From NCBI GenBank assembly GCA_947396885.1, contig OX377206.1:21633114-21697113 (forward strand): a DNA stretch of 64,000 nucleotides, read 5' to 3'. Positions 54,091-64,000 of the stretch are shown piece by piece. The stretch is from Heligmosomoides polygyrus polygyrus. Lineage: Eukaryota; Nematoda; Chromadorea; Rhabditida; Heligmosomidae. The notes beneath the pieces are model-generated. The model was not told the origin of the DNA and did not search any database. It saw only the letters and a program-made list of their open reading frames with translations. Position 1 is the stretch's first letter. Each line of letters opens with the position of its first letter. The translations under genes were made by a program, and so were the position numbers.

Positions 54091-55245
54091 GCGGGGGATT
54101 CGTCATAGTGAATAGAGAGGGAGATCAAATAGAGGTGGCAGTTAACTAGAGGTAATGCGATATTTTGTTCGCTGCTGTTGAACATACATACATATGTAAG
54201 AATCCGATTTTTCTAGGTTATTACAATCCCTGAGAATTCTCGAAAATCTCATAAGCAGCGTCACAAAATTGCTGTCTAGCCGATTCTGGTGGCGATATTA
54301 AGGTTTTCGGTACTATCTCATCTTCGCGTCTAGTGTTGTACATAGTTTTGTTCGAATGGCGTATTCGAACAGGTTTTCCATTGATTTTCATTCGAATCTG
54401 GATAATGAACTCGAAGTTTAAAAATCGCATTTTTCGCATGTATTCGAATCCTTGTCTTCATAAAGCCACTTTTCCATTGTGCTTGAATTCGAATACTCAA
54501 AAATTGCGGGCATTTGAAACCATTAAAAAAAAACGAAATTTTTTCGAGAACACCACTATAGTTGTGCGTATAGTTGATCCTATACTGGTTGTTTCAACTG
54601 ATAATAATAATAAGTGATAATAAACTACGATTTTGATAAACAAAAGCCTGATAAACGTCTTCAAGTGATAAAATATAATTTTTGTAAAGGTGATGGTGTA
54701 TTACAAAATACATGCATGCATGTATCAGTCAAATGCCAACTTAAACTATTTCTGTGAACCATTTGAAGAACTTTGGGCGTCGTTGAAGGTCCTTTCTTAA
54801 TGCGTGCTCCGATGGGAGCACGGCGTCCTGATTGTAACGAGTCTCTGCGCCTGCGTATACTAGCAATCCTTTTGCTACGTCGCTTTTCGTAGTTATTGCA
54901 TATTGTAATCGTATGCTAGAGCCTGCGTGTGTGTAGGCCGGCGCGCCTCTAAACATAGAGAAACTCGTCGAGCCAAGCGCAGCGTCCGCTGCGGTCATGA
55001 TGCATTAGAAAATGTTCCGTTTTACCATGTGCAGGTCAGAGCAATTCCTCATTAAACGTACATTAAAGCCGCGGTCGTGTTGTCGCCGTCGGAAAACGCG
55101 CTCTATGAAGTCATAATCGTCATTCTTTTCAAAGCCAACCGAGAATTTCAAACCGCTTACAGTGACTATGCTGAACGCTTTTTTGTTATCTTTGTGCAAA
55201 TGAGCTCGAAGGAGGAGGGGGTACCATGTAATGCATTCTGTAATG
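54091..55245. other. no gene assembled
   Basis: A minus-strand frame at 54998-54741 starts with Met and reads SFSMFRGAPAYTHAGSS then LQYAITTKSDVAKGLLVYAG. It faintly resembles a laminin-G-like strand order, but it is too short and has no clear splice partner. It is kept as an uncharacterised ORF only. Confidence 0.3.
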
Positions 55246-55259
55246 TGTTGCGCGAAAAT

Positions 55260-55660
55260 CATCATCATTTTCATTAGCGTCTGTCCCGCTTGGTGGCGGG
55301 GTCCGCTCTTCTGGTGTGGTGACGCCAGTTCTCCCGAGCAAATGCTTGATCAGGGTGCACACCAGCCATCTTTAAGTCCAAGTGCAACGTATCTAGCCAA
55401 CGTTGCTTCGGTCGTCCCCTGGGCCGCTTTCCAGGAACCTCAAGGTTCAGGCCAATCTTACGGACGGTGTCGTCGTTAGCGCGAAGGACATGGCCGTACC
55501 ATCGAAGACGAGCTTCGCGCAGCTTCTCGGCTATCGGGGCGGCACCGAACCTCTGTCGTATGGCGTCGTTGCAAATGCGGTCCAAACGCGTAACACCAGC
55601 CGTCCACCGTAGCATTTTCGTCTCCATTACACTGAGGCGGCTTTCAATTTCCTTCGTCAC
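55260..55660 (-). pseudogene. RTE C-terminal domain, copy 2
   Basis: 128 codons: METKMLRWTAGVTRLDRICN, then LREARLRWYGHVLRANDDTV and GKRPRGRPKQRWLDTLHLDL, ending ADPATKRDRR. The domain has no known catalytic residue. It is the most readable copy in the window. Confidence 0.85.
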
Positions 55661-56640
55661 GGGCCAGCACTCAGCACCCTACGTCGCTACTGGGCGGACG
55701 ACTGTTCTATAAACCTTCGATTTGAGGTGCTCAGGTATTGTCCTGTCGCAAAGCACCCCAGTCAGTGAGCGCCATTTGGACCAGGCTCCACTCACGCGCG
55801 CGTTCACCTCCAACTTTAGGCTGCCATCGGACGTGACTGTTGGATCCGAGATACTTGAAGGATGTAACTCGTGAGAGCTCAGTACCATTGATCTTAATAG
55901 ATCCGTGCTCATCATCGTCAAGTATTCCGTCTTTTTGATGTTTAGCTTGAGTCCGAACAATGCCAAGCGATCGCACCACGCCTGTGCCTGTAGCTCGAGT
56001 TCGGTTTTATCTTCACATGCAAGCATGACGTCGTCAGCATACAGCAATGTCCAAGGTGCCGCCATTTGGAGATCTCATGATATTGCATCCATCACGACGA
56101 CGAAGAGCAGTGGGGATAGCGCAGATCCCTGATGCACCCCTACAGAGATGGGAAAATCCGTCGAGGTGCCCGCTGGCGCTCGCACTCGACTCCTTGGGCA
56201 GGAGTACAGAGTGCGCACCCTTTCAATAAGCTCTTCAGGAACACCATGTACTTGCAACGCGTACCATATAACATCTCGCAGAACGCTGTCGAAGGCCTTC
56301 TCCAAGTCCAGGAAGGCTAAATGCACCGGTTTCTGTTTCTCGCGGTGCTTCTCTAGCAAAAGACGAACAGCGTGAATGGCATCAACAGTGCCACAGCTAG
56401 AGACGAAACCACACTGATTCGTGGAAAGCTGGACGACATCCCGGATACGTCCATCGACAATTCGCTCAAAGATTTTCATGGTGTGCGAAAGAAGGCGAAT
56501 TGGACGGTAACTAGCGCAGTCGGCAGGACTGCCCTTCTTCTTCCAAATCGGGATGGTCGTGCTTTGCTGGCAGCTCTCGGGCGCTTTCTTCTCAGCAACA
56601 ACCTGATTGAAAAACTCTGTTAGCCAGTCAGCATGGCATC
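55660..56640 (-). pseudogene. RTE reverse transcriptase, copy 2
   Basis: In two frames. 56479-56075 has MKIFERIVDGRIRDVVQLST, FLDLEKAFDSVLRDVIWYAL and VGVHQGSALSPLLFVVVMDA. 56065-55679 has TLLYADDVMLACED (catalytic YADD) and NIKKTEYL. The break at 56066-56075 lies between the QGS.LSP block and the YADD motif, so it is not functional as it stands. Confidence 0.85.
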
Positions 56641-58075
56641 AGCCCTTCGACTTCCACAGATCGGCTGGTAGATCATCGGGACCAGTGGCTTTGCCTGACT
56701 TCATCTTCCTCAGAGCTGCTTTGGTTTCGCTCACTGTGATCTTCTGAACAGGGCCGTATACAGGAGATGCAAAAGGAATAGCAGGATGGTCAAACTCAAC
56801 ATTCCAGATTTCCTCGAAGTAGTCGTGCCATCGCTTCACAGCCCTCTTACGATCCATCAGAAGATGACCGTTCTCGTCGTTAATGCCAAAGAACTTCTCG
56901 ATGTCTTCTGCTTGGCGACAGCGAGCTTTCGCAAGTCGGTAAAGATAACGCTCACCATCGCGCGTTTCCAGTTTTTCGCTCACATCAGCGTAGTATGCGG
57001 CTTTAGCAGCGGCCACTGCCTTCTTTGCCGCTTTCTTCGCTTCTCGATAATTCCGCCAATTATGGTCTGTTTTATCACCGATGAATACGTGATAGAGCCG
57101 TTTATTTTCTCGGAGTTTCTCTCTGACATCATCAGTCCACAGCCATGCCTGCTTGTCAACCCAGCGTCGTCCAGGCTTCGTTGTGCCGAGTTCGAGGCGT
57201 GCAGCCCGAGTTATCGCATCGGTAGCATCCTTCCAGGTTTCGTCGACAGTTGTCACCGTCGGCAACCGAATGCGAGAAATTACTGCAGCTTCTTTCTCTT
57301 TCAGTCTCCACCATTTGATTCTAGCCGACCCGCATCGCTCGGCATGTTTACACCTCGAAGGTGTGATCTTCAGCGAGCAGATCAGTGGACGGTGTTGCGT
57401 GGCAACCGTCTCATACGGCACGGTCTTCGCGTCTGTGACAAGACCTTGGTCGCGACGCCTAACAAGGACATAGTCAATCTGCGTTTCAGTGTTCCCGCTA
57501 TAAAACGAGATGAGGTGGGAGTCATGCTTTCGAAATTTGGTATTCACGATGGTGAGGTCATGTGAGTCTGCATACTCAAGTGTACGCTCACCATCGGCGT
57601 TGCGCGACCCATATCCAAAACCACCATGACAGCTGTAACCGTCTTTCGTTGCTCCGGCGTGACCATTAAGGTCACCTGCCACAACAATCATATCTTCTGA
57701 CGGCACTTCCGCTGTCTTCTCATCAATCAGGGACCATAATTCGTCCTTGGTTTGCTCGGAACAGCCTGTCTGCGGAGCATACGCAGAAAAGAAATGGCAT
57801 CGTCGCTCTTCTACGGCGACAACAACCTTCATCAAGCGGTCATCGAAACGTTCTACGCTTGCAATCGCGTCACGGAAACTCTCGGAGACGATCATACCGA
57901 CACCACTGGTGGTCCTGGGACTTCCACATAGAACGGCCTTAAAGCCTCGTCCTATGTCCCTTGACTTGCAGCAGAACCACATCGTCTCCTGCACCGCACA
58001 GAAATCTATCTTTCTTCGCTCCAGTGCTTCTACCAACTTGCACGAGCAGCCCGTCAACGTACCCACATTCAACGT
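56639..58075 (-). pseudogene. RTE endonuclease and linker, copy 2
   Basis: A 477-codon frame. The apurinic-type endonuclease domain occupies about residues 1-225: NVGTLTG start, IDFCAVQETMW (active-site Glu), VVAGDLNGHAG (Asp/Asn), TQIDYVLVRRRD and a final TQHRPLICSLKI where the family usually has DH. The linker follows (RLYHVFIGDKTDHNWRNYRE, YLYRLAKARCRQAEDIEKFF) up to GKATGPDDLPADLWK at the start of the reverse transcriptase. A frame break at about 56640-56480 separates it from the RT. Confidence 0.85.
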
Positions 58076-58089
58076 TGTTGCGCGAAAAT

Positions 58090-59447
58090 GGAACTGTTAT
58101 TAAACGCTACTGTGTTGTACCCCTTGTTGTTCCATTGAATTGTGTTGTTCCATTTTTGATGTTAATCGACATTCATTCACATTCATGGGCCTTCTCACGA
58201 AGAGGGGAAACCACAGACTAAAAGGTGCCCCTCCTCCTCCACCAAGTTATTGACTAATGCCGTCCTTTATCCGTATCCTTTTCTTGCTCGAGCTGAAAAA
58301 AAACTGAACTGGAGCAAAGAGCTGACTCTTGAACATAACGGGATAAAAGCTACCATACAATCCTTACGGCTTTATGTATGCTGAAGAAAATGCTATACCA
58401 GAGCCGGCGAGCCTAGCGTGGTCCGCACGTTCAGCGTGAGGCACCGGCGAAGCCGGCGACGGACACTAGCTAAGGAGGCATCCATAGCTAGGTTTGGGCT
58501 ACGCTCCCAGCGTGCCCGCCCTACCCGAAGCTGGCGAAGCAGGCAAGCTTGGCGTGGCCCGCACGTCCAGCGTACGGCGCCGACAAAGCCGGCGTCGGAC
58601 GCTGGTAATAGGATAATCCGAGGAGTTTGCGACATCGACTCGTAAGTGAAGAACACGTGGCAGATAGCAAATTACGCGTAGAAGTGAGGAAAATTCCTAC
58701 CTTTGGTGACACCTCAACCCTGGGGAATGTCCACTACTTGCGAAAGAAATGACCAAGTATCTTGTTGTTCCGGTCTTCTAATTGGATTGTAAACGATTAT
58801 TCTGTCTTCCTAAATTCAACTCTTTTCGTCCACAATTGTGGTTTTGCTCTGTCTTCTTTCTATTCTCTATGGAACGTGCCTTCAAAGTGGAGTTATTCGA
58901 TTGTTCGACTTTCGAAAAAAAATGCCGAAAAGCTCAACTCTAGATCACATTCTCTACCGATAGTGAACGGTTCTGTGTTTCTCCCCTTTTTTCATACCAT
59001 CCTTTCTTGTTCTTTTTTTCAGCAGCCGAATAAGAAGGACAGGATGGACCTCCTATAGGCCGGAAACAGAGCCTTGCGACACCGCGCCGCGATCTCTTCC
59101 GTTTCGCTTCTATCCTGGGGGATACACGCCTCCACCGTGTTGGGAACTGCGCCGCGGACGAGTCGTCGCGATGCTGCATGCCGCGACGTGCCGCGAGTGC
59201 AGCCGCAGGGAGAACGAGCGTTCTAACTCTCGTCCTCCTGGCCCGCCCACCCCTCCCCTCCCCCCAACCCCTTGGCTTGCTCGAGAGTCCAGTGGCTTCC
59301 GTACGAGATAGTGGAGACACAGACATTTGCCACGCCTCTGTTTAAAGGCCAGGGGCCGGATTCATCAACAACTAAACCCGTGGGTATGCGGGGTATAAGA
59401 GGAAGAGATAAGGCAAGAGTCAGAGACGCAGGTTTCATCGTGGGCAT
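58090..59447. other. no gene recognised; GC-rich and SINE remnants
   Basis: It contains a SINE-A-like tail (ATTGACTAATGCCGTCCTTT, 58246), a GC-rich block at 58400-58620 in which a unit of about 75 bp (CGTGGTCCGCACGTTCAGCG / CGTGGCCCGCACGTCCAGCG) is directly repeated, and the GC-rich dispersed repeat at 59050-59220. The promoter side of RTE copy 2 is not present here. Confidence 0.45.
59050..59220. repeat. GC-rich dispersed repeat, copy 3
   Basis: CGGAAACAGAGCCTTGCGAC and ACCGCGCCGCGATCTCTTCC resemble 34737-34780. CTGCGCCGCGGACGAGTCGT resembles 18600-18620. An inverted match to the first part (CTCTGTTTCCGGTCATACAG with TATAGGCC) is found at 61158-61190, so 59.05-61.19 kb may be bounded by inverted copies. 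Confidence 0.4.
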
Positions 59448-60085
59448 CAGGGGTGCACACAAAATTCTGTGCGTTAAATATTTTCAACGAAATTTTTTAA
59501 CGGAAAATTTTCGTTAAATTTCCGGTTAAAAAAATTTCGTTAAAAAAACACAATTAGCTGCAAACCATTATTTCAAGTGAAAAAATCAAGGAAAAACTTA
59601 TGGGTTTCAACTGCAAAAACTGTCAACAGCTAAAGTTCAAGGAATGTAGTGCAACACTGCAGTTAAAATAAACAACTCAACATAGAAAAATAAACAAGCC
59701 TTCAACAACAAATTATCTACAGGGTGCGAAACAGCTGAGAAATTATCATTGAAGATGATCACCGACAACGCATTATAAAATGTGCGATCAGGCAGACCCC
59801 GAGGTAACCCCCCCCCCCTTCCGTGTTCTTTGCGAAACCGTTTTGTGTGGCTGCTCTACGAGCATGTGCATACAATCTCGGTGCGGGCCTCAACCCATTA
59901 GGTACAGAAAGAACTAATAAAAAATACAATTAAAAGTCTATCGGTGGGATGTTAACACGTTGTCGAACGCACGATTTCCGAGCGCATGGTGCGCGGGATC
60001 AATCCATTGCAACGTCGAGACCGTGACACGACATCATGTCACAAGGTACGACGCAGCCGCAAAGTGTGACACGCCGTCAATGTTG

Positions 60086-60268
60086 TTAACGTTCAGGAAA
60101 AGTAGCTCTCCAAATTTTTGTTATTAGCGTTTTACAAAAATCATTTAAAATACGTCCAACGGCCGAAAACGTCCTCTCCGTCTCAACTGTTCCAGGTGGC
60201 GAACAAAAGTATTCTGGGATAAGCAACGCCAGGTAAGGATAGGCACATCTTACGAGGAGAATAGACAA
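60086..60268 (-). pseudogene. hAT transposase C-terminal relic, second copy
   Basis: It reads LALLIPEYFCSPPGTVETER then TFSAVGRILNDFCKTLI. TERTFSAVGR is closer to the hAT consensus (ER.FS..GR) than the 4563-4763 copy. No catalytic part is present. Confidence 0.65.
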
Positions 60269-60336
60269 GCATCTTTGTGGATTCGTTGACGTGTTTGGGG
60301 TTCAGAGAGGAAATTTTCAGCTCCAAAATGCATTAA

Positions 60337-60632
60337 AGGATACTGATGAAGAACAGCGTTACTCGATCTCTTTTGGGAAGCGCCACCGTTCCACTTCTAT
60401 GGGATATCGTGGGGGCGATTTGAATGCGTGTTTGGCCGTACATATGACTTGCGGTGGCCAGCCGATGAAGACTTCGGCGCTTTATCCCTCCCAAACAAGT
60501 ATGATACCAATTCTACCAATTCTCCAGAGAGATGAAAGGCTTGGTTTGCTCGAGCGGGAAATCCGAACCGGGTACATGGTATCGGGTACACGCGACAGCA
60601 AGCACCTCTTCCGACCCGCTGCACGCGTTCAC
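60337..60632 (-). repeat. SINE-A copy inserted in hAT-like family 1
   Basis: Minus orientation: the tail side CGTTACTCGATCTCTTTTGG, then GACTTGCGGTGGCCAGCCGA, GAGCGGGAAATCCGAACCGG and a head near 60620. The hAT sequence CAAAATGCnTTA occurs at both borders (60324 and 60633), the likely target duplication. It is younger than the hAT copy. Confidence 0.8.
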
Positions 60633-60903
60633 AAAATGCGTTATTTCCAAAAATTCAAAACAAATCCATGGAAACATAAAAATATTCTTGCTGACAATTT
60701 CATCAGTTTTTTCAGGAACAGTTCTAATCGGGAGGATGAGACTGCAAAAATAGTGAATATTGAGGACGAATGTGGGAAGCTCACTGAGAAAAACGTCCGT
60801 TAAAAAATCCGTTAATTTTCTAAAAATTTCCGTTAAGTCGTTAAGCCAGATTTAAACGAAAAATGCCGTTAATTCGTTAAATTCGTTAAATCGTTAACCG
60901 TTC

Positions 60904-61507
60904 TGGGCTCCGCTGAGAGGCGTGGTCCACAAAAAACCGTTCCGGCTGAATGATAGAACCAGGAAATCCTACCATTTTCGATTTGAATTTTCTGGGCTCT
61001 CTTATTTGCCGGAAAAAGCGAAAAGCGGACGACGATGATGACATTGTACATTATGAATCGGTCCCTTAGGATAGCGCCACTACATGCAGTGCAGCAATCC
61101 TCTTGCGGCACCTCGCCGCGTCAAAAGCTGCCTGGTTCATGCCGTCATGCCGTAAAACTCTGTTTCCGGTCATACAGACTATAGGCCTGTCATTTGGAAG
61201 TGTACTATGGAGAGTGGAGAAGACATCAGAAATCTGCCACTAATACTTCTCTTTCTATAATGCACTGTCATTGAATCAGCCCACCATCAAAGAGTACAGA
61301 ATGTTGGAAGATCTCTTGATGATAGCAGTAAATCAAAGGGTGAGTACGTAGAGGAATGCGAATTACCACATCTTTTCAGGGACTTCAAATCCAACTCTCC
61401 AGCGTATCAAGGCACCAAATCTTTTTGTCTTAAATCTTTTCAGCAATTGAATTGAAACTCTACGAACTGCCCAGTCTGTTTCCATCATACCCGCCACCTT
61501 TCTTCTT
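60904..61507. other. no gene recognised
   Basis: Between the hAT-like copy and RTE copy 3. It contains the inverted match to the GC-rich repeat at 61080-61190. No ORF with a motif. Confidence 0.4.
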
Positions 61508-62050
61508 CGTCTTCTTCAGCGTTTGTCCCGCTTTCTTGCGGGGTCCGCTTTCCTGGAATACTGGCGCCACTTTTCCCGATCAAATGCCTGATCAGGGTGT
61601 AACCTAGCAATCTTCAAGTCCTGGTGCAGCGTATCAAGCCAGCGCTGCTTTGGTCTCCCTCGTGGCCGCTTTCGAACACCTCGAAGTTAAGGCCAGCCTT
61701 TCGGACAGTGTCACCGCTTGCGCGAAGAACATGGCCGTACCACCTCAAACGATCCTCACGCAATTTCTCAACTATCGGGATGACACCAAATCTTTGCCGA
61801 ATGGAGTCGTTGCGCACACGGTCCAAACGCGTAACTCCGGCCGTCCACCACAGCATCTTCCTTTCCATTACGCTGGGGCGCCTTTCAATTTCTTTGGTAA
61901 CGGGCTAGCACTCAGCTCCGTAAAGAGCTACAGTTCGAACGACTGCTCTGTAGATGTTCGACTTAGGCCGCTCTGGTATCTTCTTGTCGCAGAGCACTCC
62001 CGTCAGAAAGCGCCACTTGGACCACGCTGCACTCACGCGTGAAATAGCTC
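61508..62050 (-). pseudogene. RTE C-terminal domain, copy 3
   Basis: The readable part is MLWWTAGVTRLDRVRNDSIR, then KLREDRLRWYGHVLRASGDT. The upstream AAWSKWRFLTGVLCDKKIPE region (62040-61905) is in another frame. Several frame breaks. Confidence 0.75.
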
Positions 62051-62056
62051 CAACGA

Positions 62057-62170
62057 GTAGACCAGGGATGAGCGGATAATGAAATTTTGAAAACCGGATA
62101 ACGGATAACGGATAATTTTGCCCGAAAATGGCCGGATAACGGAATAACGGATATCGAACAAACAACGAAT
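62057..62170. mobile_element. hAT-like end (family 3) in RTE copy 3
   Basis: CAGGGATGAGCGGATAATG starts a stretch full of GGATAACG words (62098-62155). This is the same kind of layout as families 1 and 2 but with another word. The opposite end was not found before the SINE at 62323, so it is a remnant. Confidence 0.5.
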
Positions 62171-62322
62171 GTTGAAACTCGTTTTAAATTGCACTAGTTT
62201 TAACAACAGATTAAGGCTTAAAGCACTGTTAATTTATAAGTCATTTCTAGACATTTTAGTCGTGTTTTTCAAACGATTTGCAGTCGCCACATTAACGACG
62301 CTATATGGGGTTTTTTTTGGGC

Positions 62323-62612
62323 GCGTGGAGCGCAATCGGAGGAGGCGCCGGCTGTCGCCTGCACCCGATACCAGGTTCCTGGTTCGGATTTCCCACCCAG
62401 GCCAACCAAGCCTTCCATCCCTCCGGGGTCGGTGAATTGGTACCAGACTTGTGAAAGGATAAAGCGCTGACTTGTTCATCGGCTGGCCACCGCAAGTCAT
62501 TGTATGGCCAAAAACGGATTCAAATCGCCTCCACGACATCACGTAGAAGTAGAATGCGTGGCGCATCCCAAAAGGGATTGAGTAACGCCGTCCTTTATCC
62601 TTTATATTCTCA
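62323..62612 (+). repeat. SINE-A copy in RTE copy 3
   Basis: It has the head GCGTGGAGCGCAATCGGAGG, CACCCGATACCAGGTTCCTG, CGGATTTCCCACCCAGGCCA, GGTACCAGACTTGTGAAAGG, and tail GGGATTGAGTAACGCCGTCC with a TTTATCCTTTATA end. It is nearly complete. Confidence 0.85.
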
Positions 62613-62619
62613 GCACATT

Positions 62620-64000
62620 CCTCATCTACTGTCGAGACTTCCTTCAAGTAGTTGCGCCATCGCTTCAATGCCTTCTTGCGGTCCGTAAGGAGATGGCCAT
62701 TCTCATCATTGATGCCAAAGAACTTTTCAACATCCTCGGTCTAGCGATGACGGAACTTGGCGAGTCGATAAAGGAATCGCTCACAGTCGCGCGCCTCAAG
62801 CCTCTCGTTGACATCATCGTAATGAGTGGCTCTTGCAACGGCAAATGCCCTCTTGGCCGATTTCCTCGCTTCCTGATACAAGCGCCATTTCTCGGCTGTC
62901 TTGTCGCTGAGGAATGCATGGTAGAACATCTTCTTCTCACGGACTTTTCCTTCACCTCGTTAGTCCACAGCCATGACTTCCTGTCGACCTTACGCCGTCC
63001 CGGTTTCGTAGTGCCAAGTTCGGACCGTGCAGCGTCTAGCATGGCTTCGGTGGCACCCGCCAGGTTCCTTCGACGGTCGTGACCGTCGGCAACCGAATGC
63101 AAGATGTCACAGCTGCTTCATTCTCCTTCAATCGCCACCACTTAATTCTTGCTGGTCCGCAACGCACGATCTGCTTACTGCTCAGAGGAGCGATCTTCAT
63201 AGTGCAGATCAGCAGTCGATGTTGCGTGGCGACCGTCTCGTACGGCACGATCTTCGCTTCAGTGACTAGCCCTTGGTCTCGATTCCTCACAACGACAAAG
63301 TTGATTTGCGTTCTAGTGTTCCCATTATAAAACGAGATGAGGTGGGAGGCATGTTTTCGAAACTTCGTGTTCACGATGGTGAGTTCGTGCGACTCTGCAT
63401 ACTCAGGTATGCGTTCACCATCGACGTTACGTGACCAAAATCCGAAACCACCATGACAGCGGCAACCGTCTTTTGTTGCTCCGACGTGACCATTAAGATG
63501 CCTACAGCAATAATTACGTCCAGTGACGGAACTTCTGCTGTCTTCTCATCAATCAGGCTTCAAAACTCATCCTTTTCTCTTTCGGAGCAACCAGTCTGCG
63601 AAGCATACGCAGAGAAGAGGTGATACATTCGCCGTTCAGCAGCGACAACGATCTTCATCAAGCAGTCGTTAAAACGCTCCACGATTGCATTTGCGTCTCG
63701 GAAGCGTTCGGAGACGATTATACCAACACCACTGGTGGTCCTGAGACTGCCGCACAGAACGATCTTAAAGTCTCTGCCTATGTCCCTTGACTTGCTGCAG
63801 GACCACCTCGTCTCCTGCACCGCACAGAAGTCAACCCTTCTTCGGTCAGTGTCTCTGCCAACTCAGAATAGCGGCCCGACAACGTACCCACATTCAGCGT
63901 TGCCACGCGGGTCTTTCCTACGTTGCGGGACTTTTGGACTAACACAGTTGCCCCCGATGCCGTCGTCGCAACAGGGGCCCTCGCATACTTCTCACACTCG
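62620..64000 (-). pseudogene. RTE endonuclease and linker, copy 3 (partial)
   Basis: From the right edge: an ATLNVGT start, then the endonuclease in pieces. 63820-63560 has MQETRWSCSKSRDIGRDFKI, VGIIVSERFRDA and FSAYASQTGCSE. 63374-63036 has NTKFRKHASHLISFYNGNTR, TQINFVVVRNRD and TQHRLLICTMKI. The linker follows (62929-62741: YHAFLSDKTAEKWRLYQEAR, ERFLYRLAKF). It carries frameshifts. The N-terminal reading frame appears to continue past 64000. Confidence 0.8.

Larger units (their letters stand above)
55260..58075 (-). mobile_element. RTE-type LINE copy 2, nearly complete, 14-bp target duplication
   Basis: It is flanked by TGTTGCGCGAAAAT at 55246-55259 and 58076-58089, identical 14-bp target copies. 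The element is 2816 bp, ends in an ATGATGATG-type microsatellite at its 3' side (55260), and is truncated at its 5' side just before the endonuclease. The ATG at 58070-58072 is therefore an internal Met, not the natural start. Copy 3 extends further 5'. Confidence 0.9.
59448..60903 (-). mobile_element. hAT-like family 1, shorter copy
   Basis: The left end CAGGGGTGCACACAAAATTC and the CGTTAAATTTCC words match 3970-4080. The right part (CCGTTAAGTCGTTAAGCCAG, ATGCCGTTAATTCGTTAAAT) matches 9300-9390, but the final GTGCACCCCTG is missing. It carries the transposase relic at 60086-60268 and a younger SINE-A at 60337-60632. It lacks the fold-back present in the 3970-9399 copy. Confidence 0.75.
61508..64000 (-). 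mobile_element. RTE-type LINE copy 3, rearranged, runs off the window
   Basis: The 3' end (CTTCTTCAGCGTTTGTCCCG at 61508-61530, with a CTTCTTCGTC tail) and C-terminal part extend to about 62050. The endonuclease and linker occupy 62620-64000. The central reverse transcriptase is missing, replaced by a hAT-like end and a SINE-A (62057-62612). The 5' side continues beyond 64000 and includes sequence upstream of the start of copy 2. Confidence 0.85.

Noticed and set aside
53583..54149. 188-codon plus and 142/122/120-codon minus ORFs
   Set aside because: Explained by the stop-poor TTCGAA/TTGTTCGAA words, readable in all directions.
54741..54998. Laminin-G-like exon of a neighbouring gene
   Set aside because: The resemblance (GLLVYAG) is short, no matching donor or acceptor phase with the nearby gene was found, and conserved positions outside it are missing.
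56786..57565. 259-codon plus-strand ORF
   Set aside because: Antisense shadow of the RTE endonuclease/linker frame on the minus strand.

Overview
The window looks like a repeat-rich chromosomal region of a clade V parasitic nematode, most likely a strongylid or hookworm-like species. This rests on three things. Host genes are split into small exons with nematode-style acceptors (TTTCAG, TTTTAG). There is a 21-nt match to the nematode SL1 spliced leader. The transposon load includes RTE LINEs whose C-terminal domain resembles the type common in hookworm genomes, mariners, hAT relics, tRNA-derived SINEs and fold-backs. There is no prokaryotic gene organisation, rRNA or CRISPR array. The species assignment is inference.

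Three host genes can be assembled, all on the minus strand. (1) A BTBD9-like BTB/BACK protein runs from about 11.76 kb down to 2.38 kb and probably off the left edge. Six exons join in phase across a 7.6-kb intron that is mostly transposon. (2) A TASK/TWK-type two-pore potassium channel lies at 27.65-24.76 kb, with both pore motifs visible. (3) An unrecognised gene of at least eleven small exons runs from 53.29 to 39.83 kb. Its phases agree at every junction, and its last three exons have a second set at 37.46-36.22 kb with the same phase pattern, the last two clearly similar in sequence, giving two alternative C-termini or a partial tandem duplication. Its product is basic, with CxxC pairs near the start, and is not recognised.

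The rest is mobile or repeated DNA. At 0.4-0.8 kb there is a CR1-like LINE tail. At 3.97-9.40 kb a hAT-like element (8-bp target duplication, transposase C-terminal relic) contains a fold-back with tRNA-like arms, which in turn contains a second hAT-like element that carries mini- and microsatellites. At 12.2-13.95 kb are a MITE and a mariner split by a palindromic MITE. At 14.83-17.68 kb a 5'-truncated RTE LINE with an 18-bp target duplication is split by a 949-bp GC-rich element. At 20.1-21.4 kb are C-rich and 42/126-bp arrays. Further mariner remnants lie at 38.1-39.0 and 51.4-52.5 kb. A tRNA-like fold-back sits at 48.4-48.8 kb, and next to it a Tc4/Tc5-like fold-back at 48.97-50.75 kb in a CTTAG target. 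More RTE copies lie at 55.26-58.08 and 61.5-64.0 kb, and a second copy of the outer hAT family at 59.45-60.9 kb. One tRNA-derived SINE family has at least five clear copies, one with a perfect 15-bp target duplication.

The most interesting points are: the fold-back families that carry tRNA-like polymerase III promoter boxes inside their arms; the genomic SL1 match; the gene with two 3' modules; the GC-rich element with GGCGCC ends; and the hAT-like families that each repeat their own short word near their ends. All calls come from reading the sequence by eye. Exon limits were placed by splice motifs and phase, with no transcript or database check.
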